A stretch of DNA of 64,000 bases from Bradyrhizobium sp. CB82 (GCF_029714405.1 NZ_CP121650.1:8561001-8625000), one strand, 5' to 3'. Shown: positions 11,417 to 24,136, counted from the stretch's first letter. A program made the numbers and translations. Notes: generated by a model not told the origin, from the letters alone.

Positions 11417-13098
11417 GAGCGGACTCCTGTAGCGCTTTGCTGAGGGGATTGAGATGGTTTTTGCTGCTGGCGCAATTCATGGCGCGACAGCTTGCCGACC
11501 GGCGTGCGCGGCAGCTCGTCGACGAACTCGACGGCAGCCGGCAACTCATGCTTGCCGACCTTGCCGGCGAGGAACGTGCGCAGGTCGTCGATCGAGAACG
11601 GCTTTGCATCCGCCTTGAGCTTGATGAAGGCTTTTGCCGCCTCGCCGCGATACTGGTCGGGAATGCCGATGACGATGACCTCGTGCACGCCCGGATGCGT
11701 ATAGATCGCCTGCTCGATCATCTGCGGATAGACGTTGAAACCGCCGGAGATGATCATGTCCTTCTTGCGGTCGACCAGGAAGAAATAGCCGTCGGTGTCG
11801 CGATAGCCGATGTCGCCGGTGAGGAAGCGGCCATCGGCAAAGGACTCCGCGCTCTCCTTCGGCTTATTCCAATAGCCCTTGGTGACGTTCGGGCCCTTGA
11901 TGCGGATCTCGCCGACCTCGCCCGGCGGCAGCACCTTCATGGGATCGTCGAGCGACACCACGTCGAGCTCGATGCCGGGCAGCATCAGTCCGATCGAGCC
12001 CGGCTTTTCCGGGCCGGTGGGCGGATGGCTGGTGCCGGGCGAACAGGTCTCGGTCATGCCCCAGCCGCTCTTCAACTTCTTGCCAACCTTACGCTCGAAG
12101 AAATTCGCCACCTCCACCGGCAGCGGTGCACCGCCGGAGCCGATCATGGCCAGCGAGGTGAAATCGCGCTTGTCGAGATCGGGGAGCGCCGCGATCGCGA
12201 TCCACATCGTCGGCACGCCCGGAAAGTAGGTCGCGCGCTTGACCTCGATGTCGCGCATGACAGCCTCGACGTCGAAGCGCTGGTGCAGCGAGATCAGATT
12301 GCCGCGGCGGAGCGAGGACAAGAGAACGACGGTGAGCGCATAGATGTGGAACAGCGGCAGCACACAGATCACGCGTTCGATGACGTTGCCGCGCGCCGCG
12401 CGTCCCGGCTTGCCCCAGACGTCGTAGATCGACACCGCCGAGGTGAGATTGCCATGCGTGAGCATCGCGCCTTTCGGCAGGCCCGTGGTGCCCCCTGTAT
12501 ATTGCAGCAGCGCGACGTCGTCGGCCGTGACGACCGGCCACTGCGCCGGTTTGACCGCGCCGTCGACGAAGGCTTTGAAAGTGATGATCCTGGGATCGGC
12601 GGGGATTGCGGCTTGCGGCGTGCCGACCTTGCCCCAATGATCGTCCTCGCAGACGACCAGGCGGTCGATCAGGCCCTTATCCAGGAATTTCAGTGCGGTC
12701 GGCAGCAGCGCTGCGAGGTTGGATGTCACCAGCACGCGCGAACCGGAATCCGAGACCTTGTGCGTCAGCGCAATCTCGCCGTCGAGCGGAGAGAGATGCG
12801 CGACCCGGCTACCTGCCTTCAGCGCGCCGAAGAAATTGACGGGATGGTCGGGCGTGTTGCCGAGGAACAGCGCGACGGAACTGTCCTTGCCGCAGCCGGC
12901 GCGCAGGAAAGCGGCGGCGGCGGACTCCGCCATCGCTTCCAGCTCGCTGTAGCTGATCGGACGATCACGGAATTCGAGCGCGGCGCGCGCGCCGAAATCG
13001 GCCGCGGCTTTCGAGAGGAGATCAGGCAGCGTGCCCTGGACGATGGTGTCGTCCCAACGCACGCCTTCGGGATAGAACTGTTCGCCGGGATGGGTCAT
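11413..13098 (-). CDS. pimA: Long/medium-chain (dicarboxylate) acyl-CoA ligase
   Basis: A 561-residue AMP-forming acyl-CoA synthetase. The ATP-binding P-loop is [20 protein letters not shown], followed by [14 protein letters not shown] and the hinge-region motif [22 protein letters not shown]; the C-terminal [13 protein letters not shown] carries the catalytic Lys. In R. palustris PimA activates C7-C14 dicarboxylic and fatty acids. The start at 13098 ([12 protein letters not shown]) begins the conserved region; no strong ribosome binding site is seen. It overlaps pimB by four bases and follows pimF after a 193-bp gap filled with a palindromic repeat. Confidence 0.87.
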   Translation of the reverse strand: MTHPGEQFYPEGVRWDDTIVQGTLPDLLSKAAADFGARAALEFRDRPISYSELEAMAESAAAAFLRAGCGKDSSVALFLGNTPDHPVNFFGALKAGSRVAHLSPLDGEIALTHKVSDSGSRVLVTSNLAALLPTALKFLDKGLIDRLVVCEDDHWGKVGTPQAAIPADPRIITFKAFVDGAVKPAQWPVVTADDVALLQYTGGTTGLPKGAMLTHGNLTSAVSIYDVWGKPGRAARGNVIERVICVLPLFHIYALTVVLLSSLRRGNLISLHQRFDVEAVMRDIEVKRATYFPGVPTMWIAIAALPDLDKRDFTSLAMIGSGGAPLPVEVANFFERKVGKKLKSGWGMTETCSPGTSHPPTGPEKPGSIGLMLPGIELDVVSLDDPMKVLPPGEVGEIRIKGPNVTKGYWNKPKESAESFADGRFLTGDIGYRDTDGYFFLVDRKKDMIISGGFNVYPQMIEQAIYTHPGVHEVIVIGIPDQYRGEAAKAFIKLKADAKPFSIDDLRTFLAGKVGKHELPAAVEFVDELPRTPVGKLSRHELRQQQKPSQSPQQSATGVRS

Positions 13099-13161
13099 GG
13101 GCGGTCGATACTCTGCAAAGCGATCGCAACAATGTCGCGTGAGGCGGGCAGAAGCGCACGG

Positions 13162-13270
13162 GCTCCCTTCCCCCTTGCGGGGAAGGGTTGGGGAAGGGGG
13201 TGCCACGAACGCCGACGTCGCCTGGGGCTACCCCCCTCCCTGGCCCTCCCCCGCAAGGGGGGAGGGAACG
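13162..13270. repeat. Palindromic repeat inside the pim operon (pimF-pimA gap)
   Basis: The left arm reads CTCCCTTCCCCCTTGCGGGG and continues to GGGGAAGGGGGTGCCA. The right arm reads CTACCCCCCTCCC and ends CGCAAGGGGGGAGGGAAC. Each arm is itself a small hairpin. The same family occurs at 34785-34952 and 60708-60838, with a half copy at 45394-45496. Confidence 0.75.
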
Positions 13271-13291
13271 GAGAGAGTGTGCCAGCGGCCA

Positions 13292-15388
<2,097 letters not shown>

Positions 15389-15424
15389 GGCATACCCTCC
15401 CGGTTAAGGATCTACTTTTGCTTC

Positions 15425-15453
15425 AATTTCGCAGTGCGGAATTTAATTTCGCA
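15425..15453. promoter_or_regulatory. Triple half-site operator for the IclR-type regulator
   Basis: Two overlapping palindromes share a half-site: AATTTCGCAGTGCGGAATT at 15425-15443 and TGCGGAATTTAATTTCGCA at 15435-15453 (16 of 19 bases symmetrical). It lies in the 132-bp gap between divergent pimF (start 15388) and the IclR gene (start 15521), where it could control both. IclR-family operators are typically such overlapping palindromes. No experimental evidence is implied. Confidence 0.7.
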
Positions 15454-15520
15454 TCTTGACGGCAGGGTTATTTTGAAGCACGAGCCTTGTCAACGACTCC
15501 GCGCAAGAAGCAGATCAGGG

Positions 15521-16387
15521 ATGAAGCGTACAGGAAAGAAACCAGCGACTGATCGGAACTTCGTCGTCGCGCTTTCCCGCGGGCTCGATGTATTGCGCGC
15601 ATTCCAACCCAATGACGGACTTCTCGGCAATCAAGAGATTGCGGCCCGTACGAATTTGCCCAAGCCAACCGTCTCGCGGCTGACTTATACGTTGACGAAG
15701 CTCGGTTATCTTACACCGGTTCCCCGCTTCGAAAAGTACCAGCTCGCGCCGGCCGCGATGGCGCTCGGTTACGCGGCGCTGGCCAATCTCGGCATTCGAC
15801 ATCTGTCCGAGCCGTTTCGCGAGGACGTGATGCGCGCCACAGGCGGCGCGGTCGCGGTCGGCGGTCGGGACCGCCAGAGCATGATCTATTTCGGGCAGAG
15901 CCGGGGCAGCGAGACGGTCGGCGTTCAACTTGACGTCGGCTCCCGTGTGCCGATTGCAACCAGCGCGATGGGTCGCGCCTATTTCTGGGCGCTGGACGAA
16001 GAGGAACGCGCTTCGCTTCTGCGCGACCTGCGCGAACATTACGGCAGCCGCTGGCCGAAATTGCGCGACGGGCTCGAACGTTCCGGCGAGGTCGTCGCGA
16101 AATACGGGTTTGCGATCTCGGTTGGCGACTGGCACGACGACATCGGCGCCGCCGGCGTCGCACTCAGGCTGAACGACGGAACCGGTCCCTACGCTTTCAA
16201 CTGCGGCGCGCCCGCATTCCGCTTCACGGAAGAGCGTTTGATCACCGACATTGGACCACGTCTCTTGGCGATGGTAAGGAACATCGAAGCGGCGCTCGGC
16301 GGAATTGCGCCGCAATTCAAAAAAGAAGCCGGCAAGAAGCTTAAATCAGGAGGAAAAGTTGCACGTGTGGCCGAGGGGATCAGATAG
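15521..16387 (+). CDS. IclR family transcriptional regulator of the pim/ABC locus
   Basis: A 288-residue protein. The N-terminal winged helix-turn-helix spans about residues 18-80 (SRGLDVLRAF, NQEIAARTNLPKPTVSRLTYTLTKLGYL). The C-terminal effector domain carries SRVPIATSAMGRAYFWAL, a standard IclR ligand-domain segment. It is divergent from pimF across a strong palindromic operator and co-directional with the ABC transporter 66 bp downstream, so it probably senses an acid or acyl-CoA and controls both. The C-terminus is lysine-rich. The ATG at 15521 gives the normal family length; the long open frame upstream is antisense to pimF. Confidence 0.9.
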   Translation: MKRTGKKPATDRNFVVALSRGLDVLRAFQPNDGLLGNQEIAARTNLPKPTVSRLTYTLTKLGYLTPVPRFEKYQLAPAAMALGYAALANLGIRHLSEPFREDVMRATGGAVAVGGRDRQSMIYFGQSRGSETVGVQLDVGSRVPIATSAMGRAYFWALDEEERASLLRDLREHYGSRWPKLRDGLERSGEVVAKYGFAISVGDWHDDIGAAGVALRLNDGTGPYAFNCGAPAFRFTEERLITDIGPRLLAMVRNIEAALGGIAPQFKKEAGKKLKSGGKVARVAEGIR

Positions 16388-16453
16388 CCATCGTCGTTGC
16401 AGAGGGCGTTTCGTGTCGCCCTCCGGCCCACTCAACGCTGTGGGCGAGACGAG

Positions 16454-17247
<794 letters not shown>

Positions 17248-17251
<4 letters not shown>

Positions 17252-17961
17252 CGATGCTGCTCAACGTCAAGGACCTGCGCGCCTTTTACGGACAGGTGCA
17301 GGCCCTTCACGGCCTGTCCTTCTCGCTCAACGAGGGCTCGCTGACGACGCTCCTGGGTGCCAACGGCGCCGGCAAGACCACCACGCTGCGCGCGATCTGC
17401 AACATGGTGCGCTCCACCGGCGCGATCGAGTTCGACGGCAAGCCGCTCGCCAGCCGCTCGACCGAGAATATCGTGCGCTTCGGCATCGCGCATGTACCGC
17501 AGGGCCGCGGCACCTTCACCAACATGACGGTGGAGGAAAATCTTCAGCTCGGAGCCATCACCCGCAACGACAATGCCGGCATCGTCTCCGACATCGAGCG
17601 CATGTATGCGCATTTCCCGGTGCTGAAGCAGCGACATACCCAGCAGGCCGGCACGCTGTCGGGCGGTGAGCAGCAGATGCTCGCGGTTGCCCGCGCGCTG
17701 ATGCTGCGGCCGCGCCTGATGCTGCTGGACGAGCCGTCCTTCGGGCTTGCGCCGCTGGTCGTGCGCGACCTCTTCAAGATCCTCGGCAAGATCAACCGCG
17801 AGGACAAGGTCACGATCCTGGTGGTCGAGCAGAACGCGCAGCTCGCGCTCGAACTGGCCGACCAGGCCTATGTGATCGAGACCGGCCGCATTGTGATGTC
17901 GGGCAATGCCAAGGACATCGCGAACAACGAAGAAATCCGCAAATCCTATCTGGGTTACTGA
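17248..17961 (+). CDS. LIV-type ABC transporter ATPase (LivF-like)
   Basis: A 237-residue ABC ATPase. Walker A is GANGAGKTT, the signature is LSGGEQQMLAVARAL, Walker B is LMLLDEPSFGL, and the C-terminus EIRKSYLGY is typical of LivF. It overlaps the preceding ATPase gene by four bases and is followed 13 bp later by the permease. It forms the heterodimeric ATPase pair of the transporter. Confidence 0.93.
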
Positions 17962-17974
17962 GGGAGCCGGGACG

Positions 17975-18853
17975 ATGGAGCTGTTCACCAACCAGGTCCT
18001 GGCCGGCATTGCCACCGGCGCGATCTACGCCTGCATGGCGCTCGCGGTGGTCATGATCTACCAGGCGATCGATCATCTCAACTTCGCGCAAGGCGAGATG
18101 GCGATGTTCTCGACCTTCATCTCCTGGCAGTTGATGCAATGGGGCGTGCCCTATTGGGGCGCCTTCGTGCTGACGCTGGTCTTCGCTTTCATCGGCGGCG
18201 TCGCGATCGAGCGCATCCTGTTCAAGCCGCTGGCAAAAGCGCCGATCCTGACCAATGTCGCCGGCTTCATCGCGCTTTTTTCCATTATCAACTCCTCGGC
18301 CGGTCTGATCTGGGACTTCACCATCAAGCAGTATCCCACCCCGTTCGGATCCTCGCCCTTCCTCGGCAGCCAGCTCATCTCGACCCACCAGGCAGGCATG
18401 ATCGGCGTCACCCTGCTGCTGCTGCTCGGCCTGTTTTTCTTCTTCCAATACACGCGGATCGGGCTCGCCATGCGGGCGGCGGCCTCGCTGCCTGAATCGG
18501 CCCGGCTGGTCGGCATCAACACCAGCTGGATGATTGCGCTCGGCTGGGGCATGGCGTCCGCGATCGGTGCGATCGCCGGCATGCTGATCGCACCGGTCGT
18601 GTTCCTCGAGCCCAACATGATGGTCGGCGTCCTGCTCTACGGCTTTGCCGCAGCCGTGCTCGGCGGCCTGACCAGCCCGTTCGGCGCTGTTGTCGGCGGC
18701 TTTTTGATGGGCATCTTCGAGAACCTCGCCGGCACCTACATCCCCGGCGTCGGCAATGAGCTGAAACTTCCGATCGCCCTCGCGCTGATCATTTCCGTCC
18801 TGGTCGTCAAACCCGCTGGTCTGTTCGGCCGGCACGTCGTCAAGCGAGTTTGA
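17975..18853 (+). CDS. LIV-type ABC transporter permease (LivH-like)
   Basis: A 292-residue inner-membrane protein with about eight hydrophobic segments. It begins MELFTNQVLAGIATGAIYACMAL, carries NFAQGEMAMF after the first helices, and has the LivH-type GMASAIGAIAGMLIAP and GGLTSPFGAVVGGFLMGIFE coupling region. The ATG at 17975 follows GGGAGCCGGGACG. It forms the translocation pathway with the LivM-like protein encoded directly downstream. Confidence 0.92.
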   Translation: MELFTNQVLAGIATGAIYACMALAVVMIYQAIDHLNFAQGEMAMFSTFISWQLMQWGVPYWGAFVLTLVFAFIGGVAIERILFKPLAKAPILTNVAGFIALFSIINSSAGLIWDFTIKQYPTPFGSSPFLGSQLISTHQAGMIGVTLLLLLGLFFFFQYTRIGLAMRAAASLPESARLVGINTSWMIALGWGMASAIGAIAGMLIAPVVFLEPNMMVGVLLYGFAAAVLGGLTSPFGAVVGGFLMGIFENLAGTYIPGVGNELKLPIALALIISVLVVKPAGLFGRHVVKRV

Positions 18854-18855
18854 TC

Positions 18856-19875
18856 ATGAGCGCAGCAGAAGAAATCGTCGCGGAAGGCCACCAGGCCGTC
18901 GAAGCCGTTCCGAAGCGGGCCATGACGCTGGGCACGACCACCTCGCTGGTGGTGCTCGCAGCGCTCCTGATCGTCCCCCTGTTCGCCAAGAACTTCATCA
19001 TCTTCCAGTTGACGATGCTCCTGATCTACGGGCTCGCTGTACTGGCGCTGAACATCCTGACGGGGGGTTCGGGGCAGTTCTCGCTCGGCCAGAGCGCGTT
19101 CTATGCCGTCGGCGCCTACATCACAGCGGTGCTGATGGAGCAGTTCAACGTCAACTATGCGCTCACGCTGCCGGTTGCCGGGGTGATCTGCTTCGGCTTC
19201 GGTTTCCTGTTCGGCCAGCCGGCGCTGCGGCTGTCCGGCGTTTATCTGGCGCTTGCGACCTTCGCGCTCGCGACCGCGATGCCACAGCTCCTGAAGCTGA
19301 ACTTCCTCGAGCACTGGACCGGCGGCGTTCAGGGCCTCGTCGTCACCAAGCCGGACGCCCCGTTCGGCCTGCCGATGGGCCAGGACATGTGGCTCTACTA
19401 CTTCACGCTCGTCGTTACCCTCGCGATCTATATCCTCTCGGTGAACCTGTTGCGCTCCCGCTCGGGCCGCGCCTTCATGGCGATCCGCGACAACGAGATC
19501 GCGGCCTCGTCGATGGGCGTCAACGTCGCCTTGTACAAGACGCTGGCCTTCGGCGTCTCCGCCGGCATCACCGGCGTCGCCGGCGGCCTCAGCGCGATCG
19601 CCGTGCAGTTCGTCGCGCCCGACAGCTACAGCTTCACGCTCGCGATCTCGCTGTTCCTCGGCATGGTCGTCGGCGGCGTCGGCTGGCTGCCCGGCTCGTT
19701 CGTCGGCGCGGCTTTCATCATTTTCGTGCCGAACATCGCGGAGAGCATCTCCAAGGGACTCTCGGGCGCGGTGTTTGGCGTGCTGCTGTTCCTCGTCATC
19801 TACCTCGTGCCGCACGGTGCAAGGCAGGTCGCGATCATCGGCCAACAGTTGATTGGCAAACTCAAGAAGAACTGA
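18856..19875 (+). CDS. LIV-type ABC transporter permease (LivM-like)
   Basis: A 339-residue membrane protein with a hydrophilic N-terminal segment of ~20 residues and then about ten hydrophobic segments. The LivM signatures LNILTGGSGQFSLGQSAFYAVGAY and RAFMAIRDNEIAASSMGVNV are clear. The ATG at 18856 follows the upstream permease stop by two bases. It is directly followed by the first binding-protein gene (21 bp), so the order is ATPase-ATPase-permease-permease-SBP. Confidence 0.92.
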   Translation: MSAAEEIVAEGHQAVEAVPKRAMTLGTTTSLVVLAALLIVPLFAKNFIIFQLTMLLIYGLAVLALNILTGGSGQFSLGQSAFYAVGAYITAVLMEQFNVNYALTLPVAGVICFGFGFLFGQPALRLSGVYLALATFALATAMPQLLKLNFLEHWTGGVQGLVVTKPDAPFGLPMGQDMWLYYFTLVVTLAIYILSVNLLRSRSGRAFMAIRDNEIAASSMGVNVALYKTLAFGVSAGITGVAGGLSAIAVQFVAPDSYSFTLAISLFLGMVVGGVGWLPGSFVGAAFIIFVPNIAESISKGLSGAVFGVLLFLVIYLVPHGARQVAIIGQQLIGKLKKN

Positions 19876-19896
19876 AACGCTCAAAAGGAGACTGAA

Positions 19897-21123
19897 TTGC
19901 TGCGAGCAAGAATACTGGGAATCGCCGCGGTTGTAACGGCGGTCGGAACGATCGCCTCCGGCGCAGCACTCGCCCAAAAGAAATACGATACCGGCGCGAC
20001 CGATACCGAGATCAAGATCGGCAATATCATGCCCTATAGTGGGCCGGCCTCCGCCTATGGCGTCATCGGCAAGACCGAAGAAGCCTATTTCAAGATGATC
20101 AACGAGAAGGGCGGCATCAACGGTCGCAAGATCAACTTCGTTACCTATGACGATGGATACTCTCCGCCGAAGGCGGTCGAGCAGGTCCGCAAGCTCGTCG
20201 AAAGCGACGAGGTGCTGGCCGTGTTCAATCCGCTCGGCACGCCCTCGAACACCGCGATCCAGAAATATCTGAACGCCAAAAAGATCCCGCAGCTGTTCGT
20301 TGCGACTGGCGCCACCAAGTGGAACGATCCGAAGAACTTCCCCTGGACCATGGGCTGGCAGCCCTCCTACCAGAGCGAAGCGCAGATCTACGCGAAGTGG
20401 CTGATGAAGGAGAAGCCCGACGCCAAGGTCGCGGTGCTCTACCAGAATGACGATTTCGGCAAGGACTATCTCAAGGGCACCAAGGACGGGTTCGGCGCGA
20501 AGGCCTCGAACATCATCATCGAAGAGAGCTACGAGGTGTCCGAGCCCTCGATCGACGGCCATATCGTCAAGATCAAGGCCGCCAATCCCGACGTGCTCGT
20601 GATCTACGCAACGCCGAAATTTGCCGCCCAGGCCATCAAGAAGGTGGCCGAGCTTTCCTGGAAGCCCCTGCAGATCGTCACCAATGTTTCGAGCTCGGTC
20701 GGCGGCGTGATGAAGCCGGCCGGCCTCGAAAACGCACAGGGCGTGTTGTCGGCGACCTACGCCAAGGACGCCGGCGACCCGCAGTGGAACAATGACCCCG
20801 GCATGAAGAAGTGGTCGGAGTTCATCGACAAGTACATGCCCGGCACCGACAAGAACGACAGCTTCGTCGTCTATGGCTACGGTGCCGCGCAGACACTCGT
20901 GAAGGTGTTGGAAATGTGCGGCGATGATCTCACCCGCGCGAATGTCATGAAGCAGGCGGCGAGCCTCAAGGACTTCGCTCCGGACCCCCTGCTGCCCGGC
21001 GTGAAAATCAACACCAGCGCGACCGACTTCGCCCCAATCAGCCAGTTGCAGATGCAGCGGTTCAAGGGTGACAAATGGGAACTGTTCGGCGACATCATCA
21101 GCGGCGACGTCGCGCCCGAATGA
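19897..21123 (+). CDS. ABC transporter periplasmic binding protein 1 of 4 (LivK-like)
   Basis: A 408-residue type I periplasmic binding protein. The start is TTG at 19897, decided by AAAAGGAG seven bases upstream and by the signal peptide that follows (LRARILGIAAVVTAVG...ALAQ). The mature protein begins QKKYDTGATDTEI and IGNIMPYSGPASAYGVIGK, shared almost exactly with the three tandem paralogues. Other conserved blocks are VESDEVL, NDPKNFPWTMGWQP and KFAAQAIKKVAELSWKP. It is last in the transporter operon and is followed by a strong hairpin terminator. Confidence 0.93.
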   Translation: MLRARILGIAAVVTAVGTIASGAALAQKKYDTGATDTEIKIGNIMPYSGPASAYGVIGKTEEAYFKMINEKGGINGRKINFVTYDDGYSPPKAVEQVRKLVESDEVLAVFNPLGTPSNTAIQKYLNAKKIPQLFVATGATKWNDPKNFPWTMGWQPSYQSEAQIYAKWLMKEKPDAKVAVLYQNDDFGKDYLKGTKDGFGAKASNIIIEESYEVSEPSIDGHIVKIKAANPDVLVIYATPKFAAQAIKKVAELSWKPLQIVTNVSSSVGGVMKPAGLENAQGVLSATYAKDAGDPQWNNDPGMKKWSEFIDKYMPGTDKNDSFVVYGYGAAQTLVKVLEMCGDDLTRANVMKQAASLKDFAPDPLLPGVKINTSATDFAPISQLQMQRFKGDKWELFGDIISGDVAPE

Positions 21124-21164
21124 AGCGCTCAAGCTCGGGCTTGATCTGCAACCATCGGCTAAGG

Positions 21165-21193
21165 GCCCCCGCGAGAAATCTCGGGGGCTTTTT
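21165..21193 (+). terminator. Rho-independent terminator after binding protein 1
   Basis: A GCCCCCG...GAGA / TCTC...GGGGGC stem with an AA loop is followed by TTTTTG. It lies about 40 bp after the stop of the first binding-protein gene and 64 bp before the next start, so binding protein 2 probably has its own promoter or depends on read-through. Confidence 0.8.
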
Positions 21194-21256
21194 GTTGACG
21201 GCAGGCGTCAATCTTGTTCAATGCGGCGCCCGAATTTAACCCAAGGTGGGGGAGCA

Positions 21257-22483
21257 ATGACTGCCGTCCGTCATCAGTTCGTGGCCCTGTCGGTCGCATT
21301 CGTCTTGTGCGCTGCAACGAACGGCACCGCTCTGGCGCAAAAGAAATATGACACGGGCGCCTCCGACACCGAGATCAGGATCGGCAACATCATGCCCTAC
21401 AGCGGGCCGGCCTCCGCCTATGGCGTGATCGGCAAGACCGAAGAGGCCTACTTCAACAAGATCAATGCGGAAGGCGGCGTCAACGGCCGCAAGATCAAGT
21501 TCATCTCCTACGACGACGCCTACTCGCCGCCGAAGACGCTCGAACAGGCCCGCAAGCTCGTCGAAAGCGACGAGGTGCTCCTGATCTTCGGATCGCTCGG
21601 CACCTCCACCAACGGCGCCATCCGCAAGTACATGAACGAGAAGAAGGTGCCGCAATTGTTCGTGGCGAGCGGCGCCTCCAAATGGAACGATCCGAAAAAC
21701 TACCCCTGGACCATGGGCTGGCAGCCGAGCTACGCCAGCGAAGCGCGCATCTACGCCAAATACATCATCAAGGAGAAGCCGGAAGCCAAGATCGGCGTGC
21801 TCTACCAGAACGACGATTTCGGCAAGGACTATCTGAGGGGCCTGAAGGACGGCCTCGGGCCGAAGGCCTCGATGATCGTGCTCGAGGACGGCTACGATAC
21901 TTCCGAGCCCGCGATCGACGAGCACGTCGTGAAGCTGAAGGCCTCCGGCGCCGACGTCTTCATCAGCATCACCACGCCGAAATTCGCGGCCCAGGCGATC
22001 AAGAAGGCGGCCGAGATCAACTGGCATCCGATGCACATCATCTCCAACGTCTCGGCATCGGTCGGCGGAGTGATCGAGCCTGCCGGCTTCGAGGTGTCGC
22101 AGGGCATCCTCTCGGCGACCTATGTCAAGGACGGCTCCGACCCGAAGTGGAACGCCGATGACGGAATGAAGAGGTTCTACGATTTCCTCGCGCAGTTTGA
22201 TCCCAAGGCGAACAGGCTCGATGCCGCCGTCGCATTCGGCTACGGCGCGGCGCAGACGATGGTGAAGGTTCTTCAGATGTGCGGCGACGATCTCACGCGC
22301 GAGAACGTCATGAGGCAGGCCGCGAGCTTGCAGGATTTCGCACCGGATACGCTGCTTCCAGGCATCACGATCAACACCGCGCCGGACAATTTCGCGCCGA
22401 TCTCGCAGCTCCAAATGATGCGCTTCAAGGGCAAGTCCTGGGAGCTGTTCGGCGACGTGCTCTCGAGCGAGCTGGGCCGTTAG
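21257..22483 (+). CDS. ABC transporter periplasmic binding protein 2 of 4 (LivK-like)
   Basis: A 408-residue paralogue of the preceding gene with a Sec signal (MTAVRHQFVALSVAFVLCAA...ALAQ) and the shared mature start QKKYDTGASDTEIRIGN. It differs from its neighbours in the ligand-domain loops: FGSLGTSTNGAIRKYMNEKK replaces the PPNSAIQKYMNSKK of 3 and 4, and KTLEQARK replaces KTVEQARK. The ATG at 21257 follows GGGGGAGCA. It is flanked on both sides by terminator hairpins. Substrate unknown; probably a different chain length or class from the others. Confidence 0.92.
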   Translation: MTAVRHQFVALSVAFVLCAATNGTALAQKKYDTGASDTEIRIGNIMPYSGPASAYGVIGKTEEAYFNKINAEGGVNGRKIKFISYDDAYSPPKTLEQARKLVESDEVLLIFGSLGTSTNGAIRKYMNEKKVPQLFVASGASKWNDPKNYPWTMGWQPSYASEARIYAKYIIKEKPEAKIGVLYQNDDFGKDYLRGLKDGLGPKASMIVLEDGYDTSEPAIDEHVVKLKASGADVFISITTPKFAAQAIKKAAEINWHPMHIISNVSASVGGVIEPAGFEVSQGILSATYVKDGSDPKWNADDGMKRFYDFLAQFDPKANRLDAAVAFGYGAAQTMVKVLQMCGDDLTRENVMRQAASLQDFAPDTLLPGITINTAPDNFAPISQLQMMRFKGKSWELFGDVLSSELGR

Positions 22484-22597
22484 GTGATCGCTGAGCTCGA
22501 CGCAATTAAAGATCGCTTGTGCGATCGACATCAACCAGCACTCATCTCATCCTTACGTCGAAGGCCCCAAATATTCCCCCTTGCTTCGATCAAATCG

Positions 22598-22631
22598 CGC
22601 CCCCTGCCGTCATTCCGCGGGGGGCGTTTTT
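22598..22631 (+). terminator. Rho-independent terminator after binding protein 2
   Basis: CGCCCCC at 22598-22604 pairs with GGGGGCG at 22620-22626 and is followed by five T. It is 115 bp after the stop. Confidence 0.7.
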
Positions 22632-22739
22632 CTTGCTGGCGAAGAGGGATGGGTATTCAATGTGTTACGGAGCGATGGGAAACCGCGCCCCCAATCAATA
22701 ACAAACGACACATTTGAACCGGATCCTAGGGAGATCAAG

Positions 22740-23969
22740 ATGCCTGCAACGCATGTGCGCTTGGGGGCCTTGTCGGCCGCCATTGCGCTGGCTGCCACGC
22801 TCTCGACGGCAGCCCTGGCGCAGAAGAAATACGACACCGGCGCAACCGACACCGAAATCAAGATCGGCAACATCATGCCCTATAGCGGGCCGGCGTCGGC
22901 CTATGGCGTGATCGGCAAGACCGAAGAGGCCTATTTCCGCAAGATCAACGCAGAAGGCGGCATCAACGGCCGCAAGATCAATTTCATCAGCTATGACGAT
23001 GCTTACTCGCCGCCCAAGACGGTGGAGCAGGCGCGCAAGCTGGTCGAGAGCGACGAGGTGCTCCTGATCTTCCAGTCGCTCGGCACGCCGCCCAACTCGG
23101 CAATCCAGAAATACATGAACTCGAAGAAGGTGCCGCAACTGTTCGTCGCGACCGGCGCCACCAAGTGGGACAATCCGAAGGATTTCCCCTGGACCATGGG
23201 CTGGCAGCCAAACTACCAGATGGAAACGCGGATCTATGCAAGATACATCCTGAAGGAGATGCCGAACGCCAGGATCGCGGTGCTCTTCCAGAACGACGAC
23301 TATGGCAAGGATTATCTCAAGGGATTGAAGGACGGGCTTGGCGCCAAGGCTGCGTCGATGATCGTTGCCGAAGAGAGCTATGAAACGTCCGAGCCGACCA
23401 TCGACAACCACATCGTCAAGCTGAAAGCCACCGGCGCGGACGTCTTCGTGAACATCACAACGCCGAAATTCGCAGCCCAGGCCATCAAGAAGAACGCCGA
23501 GATCGGCTGGAAGCCGATGCACTTCCTCAACAACGTCTCGGTCTCCATCGGCAGCGTCATGAAGCCGGCCGGCTTCGAGGCCTCGCAAGGCATCATCTCC
23601 TCGAACTACTACAAGGATCCGACCGATCCGCAATGGAAGAACGATCCGGCGATGAAGGCCTGGAATGAGTTCCTCGACAAGTACTATCCCGAAGCCAACC
23701 GCGCGGATGCATCGGTGATGTACGGCTACATCGTGGCCCAAGGCCTCGTGCACGTCTTGAAGGCATGTGGCGACGATCTGACGCGCGCCAACGTGATGAA
23801 GCAGGCAGCCAGTATGAAGGACTTCGAACCGAGCGGCCTGCTGCCGGGGATCAAGGTTAACACCAGCCCCACCGACTTTGCTCCACTGTCCCAGGTGCAG
23901 CTCATGCGCTTCAAGGGCGAAACCTGGGAGCTGTTCGGCGATGTCCTCAGTGGCGACGTCAGCGGCTAA
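22740..23969 (+). CDS. ABC transporter periplasmic binding protein 3 of 4 (LivK-like)
   Basis: A 409-residue paralogue with signal peptide MPATHVRLGALSAAIALAA...LAQ and the common mature start QKKYDTGATDTEIKIGN. It shares the LGTPPNSAIQKYMNSKK block and the SMIVAEESYETSEPTIDNH block with copy 4, so 3 and 4 appear to be the closest pair. It has a distinct C-terminal region (NRADASVMYGYIVAQGLVHVL). The ATG at 22740 follows TAGGGAGATCAAG. Confidence 0.93.
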   Translation: MPATHVRLGALSAAIALAATLSTAALAQKKYDTGATDTEIKIGNIMPYSGPASAYGVIGKTEEAYFRKINAEGGINGRKINFISYDDAYSPPKTVEQARKLVESDEVLLIFQSLGTPPNSAIQKYMNSKKVPQLFVATGATKWDNPKDFPWTMGWQPNYQMETRIYARYILKEMPNARIAVLFQNDDYGKDYLKGLKDGLGAKAASMIVAEESYETSEPTIDNHIVKLKATGADVFVNITTPKFAAQAIKKNAEIGWKPMHFLNNVSVSIGSVMKPAGFEASQGIISSNYYKDPTDPQWKNDPAMKAWNEFLDKYYPEANRADASVMYGYIVAQGLVHVLKACGDDLTRANVMKQAASMKDFEPSGLLPGIKVNTSPTDFAPLSQVQLMRFKGETWELFGDVLSGDVSG

Positions 23970-24006
23970 AGGTCCGGCCTGGCCAACCAATGACTACTAA
24001 AGAAGC

Positions 24007-24037
24007 AGCCCCTGCAAGCTGGTCGCAGGGGCTTTTT
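24007..24037 (+). terminator. Rho-independent terminator after binding protein 3
   Basis: AGCCCCTGC at 24007-24015 pairs perfectly with GCAGGGGCT at 24025-24033, with the T-run TTTTT overlapping its end. This is the strongest terminator of the four. Confidence 0.88.
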
Positions 24038-24136
24038 CTTGATGCTGCATCGCAAATCGTATTCAATCGTCGCCGCGTCGCCAAGAAGTCCAAAAGAAAA
24101 GGACGCACATACACCAAGAAAATCAGGGAGACTGGA

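Noticed and set aside
18736..21132. 798-codon minus-strand frame opposite the LivM-like and first binding-protein genes
   Set aside because: The translation is Arg/His/Asp/Leu-rich without any domain, while the plus strand has well-formed transporter proteins.
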